This document shows, piece after piece, positions 52,856 to 64,000 of a DNA stretch of 64,000 nucleotides. Source of the stretch: Owenia fusiformis. Taxonomy: Eukaryota; Annelida; Polychaeta; Sabellida; Oweniidae. The stretch is from contig CAIIXF020000005.1 in assembly GCA_903813345.2 (NCBI GenBank), forward strand, positions 4,369,375 to 4,433,374, given 5' to 3'. Below the pieces are notes generated by a model. It was not told where the DNA came from. It saw only the letters and a program-made list of their open reading frames with translations, and searched no databases. The position numbers were made by a program, and so were the translations under genes. The first letter of the stretch is position 1, and every line of letters starts with the position of its first letter.

Positions 52856-53405
52856 ACATAATAATTAATGTATTTTGCCAGGTTTCACCAAAATCTTCAA
52901 ATATGGGGGCTGTCAGGAGGGGGTTAAATTAAGTTATAATTTTTTTAAACAAATTCATGTGAGTATTTTTCTCTAAAGCAAAGGGAGAATAACTTTCTTT
53001 TAACTCATTAAGAACGTGAAATGTAAAAACCTCATTATCAAGTGATGTTACCATAGCATCTGAAATGTTAGAAATATTACATAAACCATATGATGAATCA
53101 TCTTCACTTCTAATCAGGCTTTATACTTCAGATGCTTTAAGAATCAAGAATATGAAGAATATGATGAAAATTAGACTATATGTATACTATTTATATGAAT
53201 CATTGAAAGTGCATGGTAAATTATAAAATTGGATCTTTAATATACAGGGTTGAGATAATCGTTTTGACCCCTGTGAATGATAGTCAAAATACATGTAACC
53301 TTTCCACATACTTATTAGTTCAGTTCAATACATGCACATTTTTACTCAATAAGATTGAAACAACTATGGTTGTTACTTTTTTTGTTAATTTAATATTCTT
53401 TTTAT

Positions 53406-54144
53406 AATTGTCAAACAATGACGTTCACAGTAGCTGCCTCCAAAGCTGGATAATTTTGTTAATTCTGATCCAATTTTGAAGATTTGTTGTCTCTTTAATG
53501 TTGCTTATATCTTCCACTCATCAAATAAGGGACAAAACTGTGCACACATTCTGTCATAAGGCCTCAGTTCTAATAGATATGTTGCTATACTAGGATATTC
53601 TGAACCAAAAATGGATTGATGACGTCACAATTAATGCAAATTAGCTAATTTGCATAACTGAATATTGTAACCATATAGTAAATTTAATAAGGTTTAATCA
53701 GATACCAATATCATCTCTATAGACCAAATAATGGCGAAGCTACATTGATTCAAGACTCCAAGGTAAGACGTAATGTATATTATTGTCAAATAATGACATT
53801 CACGATAGCTGCCTCGAAAGTTACATAACTTTCGTAATACTGATTCAATTTTGAATCTGTTTTCACTTTTATGTTGCTTATACCTTCTACTAATAGAAAA
53901 AAGGACAAAACCTTTCAGAAATTTTGCCATATGGCCTCAGTTCTAATAGATACGTTGCTATAGTTGGAAATTCTGAACCAAAAATAGATTGATGACGTCA
54001 TAATTTATGCAAATTAGATAATTTGCATAATTGAATATCGGCAATTTATTGGAAATTTAACGAGGTTCAATTTGGTACCAATATCATTTCTATAGACCAA
54101 ATAATGACAGAGCTACAAATGATTTAAGATACCAAGGTAAGATG
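53406..54144. repeat. 376-bp tandem duplication, two diverged units
   Basis: ATTGTCAAA(C/T)AATGAC(G/A)TTCAC starts units at 53406 and 53782. Shared landmarks are GCCTCAGTTCTAATAGATA, TTGATGACGTCA and CTATAGACCAAATAATG. Divergence is moderate. Confidence 0.85.
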
Positions 54145-54155
54145 TCTAAAGATGC

Positions 54156-54169
54156 GTAACCATGGTAAC
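54156..54169. promoter_or_regulatory. Palindromic RFX/X-box-like site
   Basis: GTAACCATGGTAAC is a perfect palindrome and a full X-box (GTNRCC-RGYAAC type). It stands at the edge of repeat DNA, so its function is uncertain. Confidence 0.35.
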
Positions 54170-55319
54170 TGAATGCCGCCATAAAAGTACTATGGGACAT
54201 TAGTTGGCAATGTTAACAAATGAATTCATTAAATAGACACCCTAGGGATTACAAAAATGTATGTAACTTATTCACACCTTATGGGTGCATGGGAACCCCT
54301 TGTTCCTACTATACTATAATAATACTAGTCAATAAAATATTATTGCATTATATGATACATACAATTTTATAATTACAATATTTCATGAATTATACATAAC
54401 TTAAGTAATATAACAATATGTAAATAATATTCGATATTAACAAATTGACAAAGTCTACATATAAAATACACATATATACTGCATATATAATAAATGTAAA
54501 AATTCTATGTGCATAATTGCAAAATTAAATTGAAGAAAGAATGATTTCTTTCCTTTCTAACAAGTTATGGAATGGCATATACCGATAGTGGCATATGGCT
54601 GTCCCAAAAATATATTTCAAATGTATGGTCATCACAGGAGAGGATGTATTACAATAACCAACTCATTTGATTACAATTATTGAAATTCTCAATTCACAGT
54701 TGGGTAACTTAAGTCCTTTTATAAATTATTATATCCAAGATAACGCAGGACCCTCACCAGACTTTTAGACTGTGGCGCAGCATCGCACTCTATTTAGCTC
54801 CCAACACAACCTATTGGCAAATCATAATTGTTTCAAGTCTAAACTTGACTGAATACACAATAAAAGCATGTAAAAAGATAAAATATAATATAACATAAAT
54901 ATGATTTATAACAATTGAATGGTTATGCTGAAGATGTTTGCACCACACCCTAAACATTTACTGGTGAGAGCCCTGTGGCGGATTAGGTTACATTCTTTGA
55001 ACGTTTGCATATAGCAACTTTCAAATTACAGTATGTAGATATTAATATTGAGTTTAGCATCATTGGATACTAAAACATTGAATCAAAATACATAATATAA
55101 TCAGTATAAAAATTCCACCCTGAAACTGATTAATGTATATACCATTTGTAAAAATGCATTGTCATGTATATATGAAGTGTTTCATAAAAATTTACTGCAC
55201 ATTCGCTTTTCTTACAAGTCAATCAAAATTAACAACAGACCTTTTAAATCTGGGTCAATTTCTAAATAAAGCTTTGTAATGTTAAAATAATACTTCTGTC
55301 ATGTCCTATTTCCAGGATC
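54170..55319. other. 3' flank of the acyl-CoA oxidase gene
   Basis: AT-rich sequence downstream of the minus-strand stop. It must hold the 3' UTR; candidate polyadenylation signals (TTTATT on the plus strand) lie at about 55265 and beyond. No other gene seen. Confidence 0.5.
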
Positions 55320-58300
55320 CTACAATTTTGATGTATGCTTCCCCTGTAGCATTGGCTTGATGTACTTTTCAAATGCAGGTAGTACCTAAAATAAAAGGTT
55401 AGTTATCTCAGTGATACAAGCATGATAGACTTCAATTTTTTCTATATACCACCTATATACTATATGAGGCAACAAAGAGTTATAAAACTGCAAAAAAATC
55501 AATATTACAGTTAGACAAAAAATTGTTGCAATACTTCTGTGAATTGTATGAACACAAATTCCTCTTCGATGTATCTCACAAATGATAATCTTTATAGTGT
55601 ACTTTTCCATATAACCTCTCATTTAGACATAGTTATTGGTAGGGAATCATAATGATACTTGGCATTACTTCATATTACTATTCAACCAACTTATATTTTA
55701 TTTTATTGTAACTCACTTGTTTTTGATTCATGGGATCTGACTTGGCAGAGTCATAAAGATGCTGATAAGCATTGCCGTCATAGCAACCAAGTGTTGAATT
55801 CAGGAGGTTGTCAGGAATGTCAAATGCATCCACTAAAGCTACTGCATTTTTTCTATGTAAAGAAATAACAAAGATAATTTCATATCTTCGACATGTGTAA
55901 ATTAAATACACTGCTTCTTTTTTAGACTTAGGTCCGTAAATTTGTATGAGCCAAAAATTTATCTGGTTAATTATATCTTTTAAGATAAATTTTGGATTAT
56001 TGATCTAGATAAATATTTGGTTAATTGGTATGATCCTAGAATCCATCCCAAGATTTATCCAATTTACCCAAGATTTATCCAAATTACATTGATCTCGGAT
56101 AAATCTTTATAAGTGAGATCAGGCTAAAAATTATCCTAATAGGATAAATTCCAAGATGAATCCCACACATCATTATTACCATGACAAAATTTATCCGGAT
56201 TAATTCTCGGATTGTACGTATTCATGGCCCTTGAACTTTTTTCTATCGATTCAAGAGAGTTGTTTATATGGTTCTATCATGTTTGCTTTTTTATATCATT
56301 AAATATATCATGATGAGGATTTTAAAATAAGTTCTTTTGAATTCCATAATAATGTTTTCCCTGGAAAAAACAGGGAATAAAATCCTGTATCAGATACTGT
56401 ATCAGCCAAAATCCTTATCAGATCGAGTATCAGCCAAAATTCCATATCAGAACTATTTCTTATATTTCAACTTGTTAATAAATGTTGAAAATGTATGATA
56501 AATCAAACTGTATCATTTTATGTCACAATCATTGGGTGATGACAAATCAAACTTGAAAATGAGTGAAAGACAAATCTCAGTTTGAAGAACAGTCTACTTA
56601 ATTTTTTTATGAAAATAGAAACAACACCCAAATTAAATTATGAATATTCAAAAGAGGACATTTAAATCTACAATATATCAAAATATCAAAATTGTCCGAA
56701 GCAGGCATAAAAATGTTTGAGTGTTTATACCTTATTTTGGCCATCATTTCCTGTGCCTCCTGTTGTATAATATGAAGCTCAGTGATGTTAATACAGCCAG
56801 TCTACAAATGTAAATAAAACTTTGCAGTAAAGGAAAGATGATGAAGGGAATTCAGATACTAGACTTACCATTCCACTTGTTAAAATCAATCCTGTGGCTA
56901 GCATATACTCCAAGTATATAGTATCTATTTATTTGTCAACATCTTAAAACACGAAGTGTTTTTGAAACGTCAATAAACAATAACACAAATGTGTACAATA
57001 TGTCCCCACCTTAAAATTTACCAAGAATGCCAAAAAATTAGTCAGTTCTAGATTTTCATACTAAGAACCACCCCTGAAAATTTGAAATTGATCCGTCACA
57101 CAGTTAAACAGAAAACATGTAAACAAGACTTTACAGACAAGATTTGAGGACAGAAAATCCAAAATGGCTGCCTTGACATTTATCCAGAATGACAAAAGCT
57201 TATCTGTTCTAGATTTTCATACTAAGAATCATCCCTGAAAATCTGAAATTGATCTACCAAACAGTTCACCTGGAAATGTGTAGACAAGACTTTACAGACG
57301 AGATTTTAGGACAGAAAATCCAAAATGGCTGCCTTGACATTTACCCAGAATGCCCAAAACTTATAATCAGTTCTAGATTTTCATACTAAGAATCATCCCT
57401 GAAAATTTGAAATTGATCTACCAAACGGTTCACCTAAAAACGCGTAGACAAGACTTTACGGGAAAGATTTTAAGATGGAAAATACAAAATGGCTGCCTTG
57501 ACATTTATCCAGAATGCCAAAAAACTAATCAGATCTAGATTTTCATACTGAGAATCATCCCTGAAAATTTAAAATTGATCTACCAAACGGTTCACCTGAA
57601 AATGCGTAGACAAGACTTTACAGACAAGATTTTAGGACAAAAAATCCAAAATGGCTGCCTTGACATTTACCCAGAATGCCCAAAAACTAATCAGATCTAG
57701 ATTCTCATACTAAGAATCATCCCTGAAAATTTGAAATTGATCTCCCAAACGGTTCACCTGAAAATGCGTAGATAAGACTTTACAGACAAGATTTTAGGAT
57801 GGAAAAATCCAAAATGGCCGACAATAAAAAAGTGATTATGAGTTTTTGCTGAAATCTTTTTACAAAATTATCACATATAACTACTGTTAACAATAACATA
57901 GGCTTTTACAACAAAGTACACCTGAAATTATCTATAAAGCTACTAAAAAGTTATAGTATGAAAACTGAAAAACACCATTCAATATGATACAAAGTATTAT
58001 CGTGCGCTTACTTTTCTTAAAACATTCAAAATGGCTGACATGACTGAGCTAACAGGTCCAAAACCTAATCAGATCTAGAATGAAGTGAGCTGAACAAGTT
58101 TTAAAAGCAACTGTGAAGCCGTTTTTCTTAAAGTTTGCAGACAAGGATTTTAGCATTTGACTTCAAAATGGCCGACATGAAGTAGGTATCGAGTTAATTT
58201 TTTTCATCCACATCTGTATGCACTCATAAGTTATCCCTGAAAATTTGAAGGTGATATCTGTAGCGGTTTTGGAGAAAACTGCCGAACGTACGGACGGACA

Positions 58301-61300
58301 AACAGACGGACAGACAGACAGACGGACAGACGGACAGACGGATGCGGCTAGGCCGACAATATGGCCCCACACTATGTGGTGGGGACATAATAAAAAGGTT
58401 GCGTCAAACAGTAACAGTTACAGATATAACTAGACTTTGGAAATTGAACGAAGTTCAATTTCAGACTCCAGATCTAGACTTTTTTAAGCCCAGTCATCTA
58501 AAATAAGCCGAGTCATCCAGAATAAGCTGAGTCATCCAGAATAAGATGGATGGATAAAATAAGAAGGTAGGATAGGATAGAATGGGAAGGAACGATAGGA
58601 TAGAATAAGAAAGAAGGATAGGATAGAACAGAATAGGAAGAAAGGATATGATAGGAGAGGATAGGAAGGAAAGGATACGAAGGAAGGATAGATAGGAAGG
58701 ATAGGATAGGATCAGATAGGAAGGATGGATGAATTTTTCAATTTTCTCTTCTCTACTCTTGACTTTCTATCAGGATACCATCAGATCGATTTTCCTAAAT
58801 TTCAAAACGCCATAACTACCGAACCGGAAGTCGGATCTAAATCTGATTTAAAGATTCGGATTCCTGACAAAATTCTACCCCTAATTCATAACTCATACGT
58901 TAAATTTGACGAATTTTTATTTTGACCTACTTTTTGGACACGCCATAACTTCTGAACCGGAAGTCGGATCGAAATTTGGTTTACAGATTCGGATTTCTGA
59001 GAAAATTCTACCCTTAATTCATAACTCAAACGTAAAATTTGGAGACCTTTTTATTTTGACCTACTTTTCGGACACCATATCTCAAAAGTGGGTCAAAATA
59101 CTCTCTGACGGCAAAAGGCTAACGCTATTAGCATATTCTTGGCTACATGTATACACAATTTCGAAGAATATAATTAAAGTGTAGTGTCAGAATCGCAAAA
59201 ATAAGAAAAAACTTTGCGTTTGACCTAGATTTTGACCTAGGCATTTTGGTGTCCAAATTTTGAAGCTATGTGGCTTTTGAGGTCCCCTTCTTTGAAAGGC
59301 TTTGATTATATGAAGCTGAACTCAGTCTATATTTCGTATTTTTCACTTCAAAAAAATCTTTTTTCCCATTGACTTAACATGGGCACCAAATTTAGCGATT
59401 TTTGAGCTTTCAAAACGCCATAACTTCCGAACCGGAAGTCTGATTCGAATTTGGTTTTCAGATTCGGAATCCTGAGAAAATTTCCTATAAGACTGATATC
59501 CTAGACATTTGATTCGGAGAACTCGTTTTCGGACACTGATATCTCGAAATCGGTTTGAGATATCAAAAAACTAAATCGACCCTAGCTTTCCTACTTTTTT
59601 ATAAGGAACACAATGAAAAAAAACTGGATCAAAAATATTAAAGGACGACCAAGAAATTCGAAAAAAGTGACAAAGTACTGGATTTGACCTAGTTCTTGAC
59701 CTTTGACCTAGATAAAAATTTGACCCAATTTCCCACCAACTAGATACTGAACCTAAATAAACTGTATTATGATCTTTACTGGATACCTTATAGTTATTGA
59801 AAAAACTCTTAAAGAAAAATAATAATAATAACTAGACTTTGGAAATTGAACCAAGTTCAATTTCAGACTCCAGATTTAGACCTTTTTTAGCCGAGTCATC
59901 CAGAATAAGCCGAGTCATCCAGAATAAGCTGAGTCATCCAGAAAAAGATGGATGGATAAAATAGGAAGGTAGGATAGGATAGAATAGGAAGGAACGATAG
60001 GATAGAATAAGAAAGAATGATAGGATAGAACAGAATAAGAAGAAATGATATGATAGGAGAGGATAGGAAGGAAAAGATACGAAGGAAGGATAGATAGGAA
60101 GGTTAGGATAGGAGAGGATAAGAGCAGATAGGAAGGATGGATGAATTTTTCAATATTTTCTTCTCTACTCTTGACTTTCTATCAGGATACCATCAGATCG
60201 ATTTTCCGAAATTTCAAAATGCCATAACTTTCTAAACGGAAGTCAGATCGAAATTTGATTTAAAGATTCGGATTCCTGACAAAATTCTACCCCTAATTCA
60301 TAACTCATACGTTAAATTTGGCGAATTTTTATTTTGACCTACTTTTCGGACACGCCATAACTTCGGAACCAGAAGTCGGATCGAAATTTGGTTTGCAGAT
60401 TCGGATTTCTGAGAAAATTCTATTCTTAATTCATAACTCAAACGTTAAATTTGGAGAACTTTTTATTTCGACCTACTTTTCGGACACCATATCTCAAAAG
60501 TGGGTCAAAATACTTTCTGACGGCAAAAGGCTAACGCTATTAGCACACTCTTGGCTACATGTATACACAATTTCGAGGAATATAATTAAAGTGTAGTGTC
60601 AGAATCGCAAAAATAAGAAAAACCTTTGGATTTGACCTAGATTTTGACCTAGGCATTTTGGTGTCAAAATTTTGAAGCTAGATGGCTTTTGAGGTCCCCT
60701 TCTTTTAAAGGCTTTCATTAAATTAAGCTGAACTCAGTCCATATTTCCTATTTCTCACTTCAAAAAAATCTTTTTTCCCATTGACTTAACATGGGCACCA
60801 AATTTAGCGATTTTTGAGTTTTTAAAACGCCATAACTTCAGAACCGGAAGTCGGATCGAAATTTGGTTTGCAGATTCGGATTCCTGACAAAATTCTACAC
60901 CTAATTCATAACTCATACATTGAATTCGGAGCACGTTTTGGTGTGACCTACTTTTCGGACGCTATATCTCAAAATCGGTAAGAGTAATCAAAATTCTGAT
61001 GTCATATCTTTGATTCGCCCTTCTCTGAGCTACATGATGAAAAAAAGATGAAGAAGTTTCGAAGAATATTGATGAAGATATGATAAAGAATGTTAAAAAT
61101 GTAAGATTTGACCTAGTTCTTGACCTTTGACCTAGATAAAAAATTGACCCAATTTCCGAGAAACTAGATACTGGACCTAAATTGAGCATATACAGGACTT
61201 GACTCAATGTCTTCTAGATACTGAGAAAACGTGTAAAGAAAAATAATAATAATAATAAAGAAGAAGAATACTGACGAAAACAATAGACTCCAGATTGACA

Positions 61301-64000
61301 TCTGGAGTCTAATAATAATAATAAGAAGAAGAAGAATACTGGCAAAAACAATAGACTCCAGATTGACATCTGGAGTCTAAAAATTAAAAATCTTAAAACA
61401 GTATGAAAATAAGACACGTTTCAATGTGAAAATCAAGCATTTCTTCTATAATTTATATACACTTCTATAATTGATAAACTGTGAACTGCATTCAGTGCTC
61501 ACCTCTAAGAAATTTCCAGACTGTTCTGTTATGCCATGTAAGGCATAAAACACACAGAGTTGATGAATGACTTCTAGAGCATCTCCTGGCAGGTCAACTG
61601 CTTGTGTACTCAAGCCTTCAATGTTCATACCTAACACATAGGTTTGACAATATGCCTACAAACAAATGTGTACAGAAGCTGTAGCCATGTTGGATTACAC
61701 TTCATAAAATCTCAAAGATTGCAATTTATAAGAATTATGACAAGAGGTGGGCCAATAATGCTAATAACCTCAGTCACCCACAATTCACAAGTTGTTCTAT
61801 AATCAATTATGCAATTAAAAACAATTAACCTATAAAAACAAAAATTGTGACAATTTAACTTCTTCATGTGTTCTCATTTTTGCTGCCTCATGGAATGTAC
61901 TAAAAACTCTTCAACCCTTCGACCTGCACATTTGACATATGGCCTACGTCTTACTGGGTGTCAAGAAGGTGGGTTTTAGTACATTCCCTGCATACCATGG
62001 GTGTAGCGCTATTTTTCTAGGAAGTACGCCACCACCACGGGAACAAGAATTAAGTGAATCAAAAATCGAGCATTCAGTGGGGTCTGGGAGTCTCCCCCAG
62101 GAAAATTTTGAAATTTGGTTGTATTTGGAGTGAATTTGCAACCATCTGGTACGCCTATGCATACCCAGCGTACCGGGCGCTACGCCCATGCATACATGTA
62201 ATTGGCAAACTGGAGACTTCTCTCATTTCATCTCATTTGCTTATATAGCCTTACCTTGGCTGCATTGACTAGTTGTACAGAGGTATTGTTCCATGCTTCA
62301 TACTTAGGTTGCCCCGAGACATGCAACTTGTTTAAGTGATCCCCTGCCTTTTGAGTTAGTCTATAAACATAAACATACTAGTATCTTGTTTAAGGAAAAC
62401 AAAACGAAATGTTGAGATTTTGTTTTTAACATATTACATTGTTTAAGGAAGATTTCCATTATAGGATTAAACTACAAAGCAAGTGTCAATTTTCTGCAAA
62501 AGTTAATAATGATTGGATATCCCTTTTCACTTCCTTAAAGCATGTGAACATTACATAAAAATCAAATTAAATTCCAGTGAGTTTTAGTTAATGTACATTT
62601 ACCCTGTCCCAAATGTTGTAATAAAGTGATTTACTGATATCTGAACTCGGCAAAACATGAAGTTTAATTCATAAAATAGTTGATACTTGATCTTAATATT
62701 TACATGTAGCTACATGTAAGAATACTCAATGTCTGAATTGCCAGTCAAAGATATAATACTTAAACATTCAATGCTTTACCTGACTGTCATGTTTTGGTAT
62801 AATTTCAGCAGTTTCTTTACATTTGAGTAGTCTTCCCTGGTTACTAATCCACTAGTATATGGAGTCTTTATTTTCTCATTCATGTATGATAGTGACCCCT
62901 TGACAGCTTCACCTGTTGCTGCTACCTTGAGACATTTCATCAGATACCTAGAATTAAAATAAACAACAAATGTCATTAACAATCTTTTACCTAACAATAA
63001 AACTTCACATTATTAACTTTTAAAATTGCTCCCAGGTAAAAAGGATCACACTATGTGCAGAAGAAGTGATTGACTTCCATAAGGTAACTAACTACTTATT
63101 CAAAAGCATTATGCACATCAAGCCATACATCATCCAATCAATTTGCAGGATATGATGATGCGCAAAAACAAGAGCCATGCATGATGTGCAACCAAAATTT
63201 GAAGTATTGTGAAAATGGGAGTTATCTTATTTCAGTTGAACATCAATAATTCTCAACTATGTCAACACTTTTTCAGTTACACTATCCAAACATTTCAAGA
63301 ATATTCAGACAACAGCAAACATTCAGAGATAAATTTTAATGACAAATATTCCAGTTTATAAAATTGGTCATCAAAGGTGACAGTGGCATCCCTCAGATTT
63401 GGGAAATCTTGTCCTCTACATTAAGCAAGAGGTTTCTTCTGACAGAAACCTTAAAACAATATATAAAGTCAGTTTGAAAAATTACAAAACGTGATATAAA
63501 TTATAAATGAGCTCACCTTGCTACTTGTAAATAAAGCACTGTATTTTCACCCTCTACTGTGGGAAGGGCTAAAGTCTGAATGTATGTATTAGTGATCCCG
63601 TTACTCAAGAGATAGCCATTTCCTCCACAAGCTCTACGTAATGTCTCCAGTTGGGCTGTGGCAATGTCAGACATGTATGCCTTCAGTCCAGATGTCACAC
63701 AGTGTATCTGCATGTATAAGCAAATACATTTTAAAATACAATATGTTTTTTGGAAAAGGGGATAAAAGTTACAAGACTGTTATCACAGATCTTAGATTTT
63801 ATGAACTTTTTATGAACTTTGAATATTGGAATGCATTATATGAAGATCTTTTTAATACTGAGGAATATATTTTTTTACAAATATACACTAGTTGCACACC
63901 CGAAAATGAAATGCATTCCCTATTCTAAAACTTGTTTAACCAGTACTAGTGCATCATACACCTGGAATCTCACCTCAGGTAATCCAGAAAAATCATTCTG
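55320..64000 (-). CDS. Peroxisomal acyl-CoA oxidase, C-terminal 305 residues, eight exons
   Basis: Catalyses the FAD-dependent first step of peroxisomal beta-oxidation, acyl-CoA to trans-2-enoyl-CoA plus H2O2. Exons (minus strand, 5' to 3'): 64000-63974 (cut by the window edge), 63707-63517, 62947-62780, 62360-62255, 61655-61503, 56801-56731, 55852-55717, 55385-55320. All have GT/AG ends and compatible phases, and the joined frame is open. LRRACGGNGYLLSNG and TVEGENTVLYLQVARYL are the acyl-CoA oxidase signature around the conserved CGG-x-GY and the catalytic Glu of (Y/F/V)EG(E/D)NTV. AVALVDAFDIPDNLLNSTLG and YDGNAYQHLY are typical of the second oxidase domain. The protein ends SKL, a perfect PTS1 import signal. 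The subtype (ACOX1, 2 or other) is not decided; the symbol is left empty. The N-terminal half lies beyond the window. No break is seen, so it should be functional. Confidence 0.93.
55935..56232. repeat. GGATAAAT-rich possible MITE in an intron
   Basis: Many (A/T)GGATAAAT(T/C) motifs in both orientations lie between GGTCCGTAAATTTGTATGA and a weakly complementary TACGTATTCATGGCCC end. It looks like an eroded inverted-repeat element. 56,233-56,730 has nothing else. Confidence 0.4.
57001..58387. mobile_element. TA-flanked non-autonomous element with 162-bp internal array, 1,387 bp
   Basis: Ends TGTCCCCACC and GGTGGGGACA are perfectly inverted over 10 bp, with TA on each side (56999-57000, 58388-58389). 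From the left end, five units of about 162 bp follow (CCAAAATGGCTGCCTTGACA at 57159, 57320, 57483, 57646 and a variant at 57809). Then comes a unique part and a GACGGACAGACAGACA microsatellite (about 58288-58342) just inside the right end. No coding capacity. It lies in the 4.8-kb intron of acyl-CoA oxidase. Confidence 0.8.
58428..61256. repeat. 1.4-kb tandem duplication with nested repeats, in an intron
   Basis: AACTAGACTTTGGAAATTGA begins units at 58428 and 59830 (period 1,402 bp). Each unit has, in order, GAGTCATCCAGAATAAGC triplets, a GGATAGGATAGGAAGGA microsatellite, and three diverged copies of a 130-470-bp-spaced block (CGCCATAACTTC-GAACCGGAAG). It ends with TTTGACCTAG(A/T)TTTTGACC(T) and an AATAATAATAAT run. 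Units are highly similar, so the duplication is recent. Short frames (such as 58906-59184 and 60318-60596) are by-products. Confidence 0.9.
61260..61381. repeat. 68-bp duplicated unit with a perfect hairpin
   Basis: AGACTCCAGA-TTGACA-TCTGGAGTCT (61285-61310) recurs at 61353-61378, each preceded by AAGAAGAAGAATACTG. AGACTCCAGAT also begins each 1.4-kb unit, so this hairpin marks the far edge of the same element. Confidence 0.85.
61996..62190. mobile_element. MITE with 5-bp target-site duplication, 195 bp
   Basis: Ends CATGGGTGTAGCGC and GCGCTACGCCCATG are inverted with one mismatch. CATAC flanks both sides (61991-61995, 62191-62195). It sits in the acyl-CoA oxidase intron between 61655 and 62255, only 64 bp from an exon. 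The 5-bp duplication excludes Tc1/mariner; the superfamily is undecided. Confidence 0.8.

Noticed and set aside
56999-57830. CRISPR-like array (regular 162-bp repeats)
   Set aside because: Unit length, lack of unique spacers and the eukaryotic setting show an ordinary tandem repeat within a transposable element.
58163-58433. Frames with PSVCPSV or TDGQTDRR repeats
   Set aside because: By-products of the GACGGACA microsatellite at the end of the 57-kb element.
58725-60596. Two similar 92-codon frames in the 1.4-kb units (58906-59184 and 60318-60596)
   Set aside because: They are in a tandem repeat with no start context, splice sites or known domain; similarity reflects DNA duplication, not protein constraint.
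1-64000. tRNA, rRNA or snRNA genes
   Set aside because: No cloverleaf-compatible A/B boxes or rRNA/snRNA core sequence was noticed by eye. A covariance-model scan would be needed to exclude them.

Overview
Eukaryotic, intron-bearing, AT-rich genomic DNA (about two thirds A+T by eye), almost certainly from an invertebrate animal. Two things support an animal source: a spliced peroxisomal acyl-CoA oxidase gene with consensus GT/AG junctions, and gene families known mainly from aquatic invertebrates (P2X7-like, HARBI1-like, YqaJ/RecQ-like, SGNH-bearing DIRS/Ngaro retroelements, CR1/Jockey-type LINEs). A marine lophotrochozoan such as a mollusc would fit the GACGGACA-tailed repeats. That is inference, and no marker here fixes the species.

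Layout. 0-5 kb holds a zinc-finger exon, an LTR-like promoter block and remains of a multicopy Myb-like gene. 5.4-6.4 kb is a 5'-truncated LINE. 8.9-12.4 kb holds eroded pieces of multicopy transposase-like genes and a pogo-like MITE. 13.0-13.7 kb has a TATA-less promoter (CRE, CCAAT, NRF1) in front of a shortened P2X7-like gene. 14.3-20.2 kb is a graveyard: a Ty3/Gypsy pol fossil, an antisense LINE, a 1.09-kb mariner-like element with long inverted arms and a 3' LTR. 20.5-34.8 kb carries exons and eroded copies of several unassigned multicopy families, a Myb/SANT-like exon, a solo LTR with a target-site duplication, a possible Copia-like LTR, an SGNH hydrolase fossil, a RecQ-like helicase fragment and a LINE tail. 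35.5-36.1 kb has a YqaJ-like nuclease.

36.5-49.9 kb is dominated by two related tyrosine-recombinase (DIRS/Ngaro) retroelement fossils that share a 240-bp identical stretch. Between them lie a HARBI1-like (PIF/Harbinger) transposase gene with three recognisable exons, an OB-fold-like gene copy and a 769-bp TA-flanked inverted-repeat element. The second fossil is split by a LINE with a clean 13-bp target-site duplication. 50-54 kb holds a Gypsy scrap, a near-perfect hairpin element, a minisatellite that reverses orientation and a 376-bp tandem duplication.

55.3-64 kb, minus strand, is the one clearly functional host gene: the C-terminal 305 residues of acyl-CoA oxidase in eight exons, ending in the peroxisomal signal SKL. 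Its 4.8-kb intron is filled by a TA-flanked element with 162-bp internal repeats and a 1.4-kb tandem duplication. A smaller intron holds a MITE with a 5-bp duplication.

The genes do not form a pathway. The window is one conserved metabolic gene beside a dense, layered field of mobile DNA whose insertion order can be partly read.
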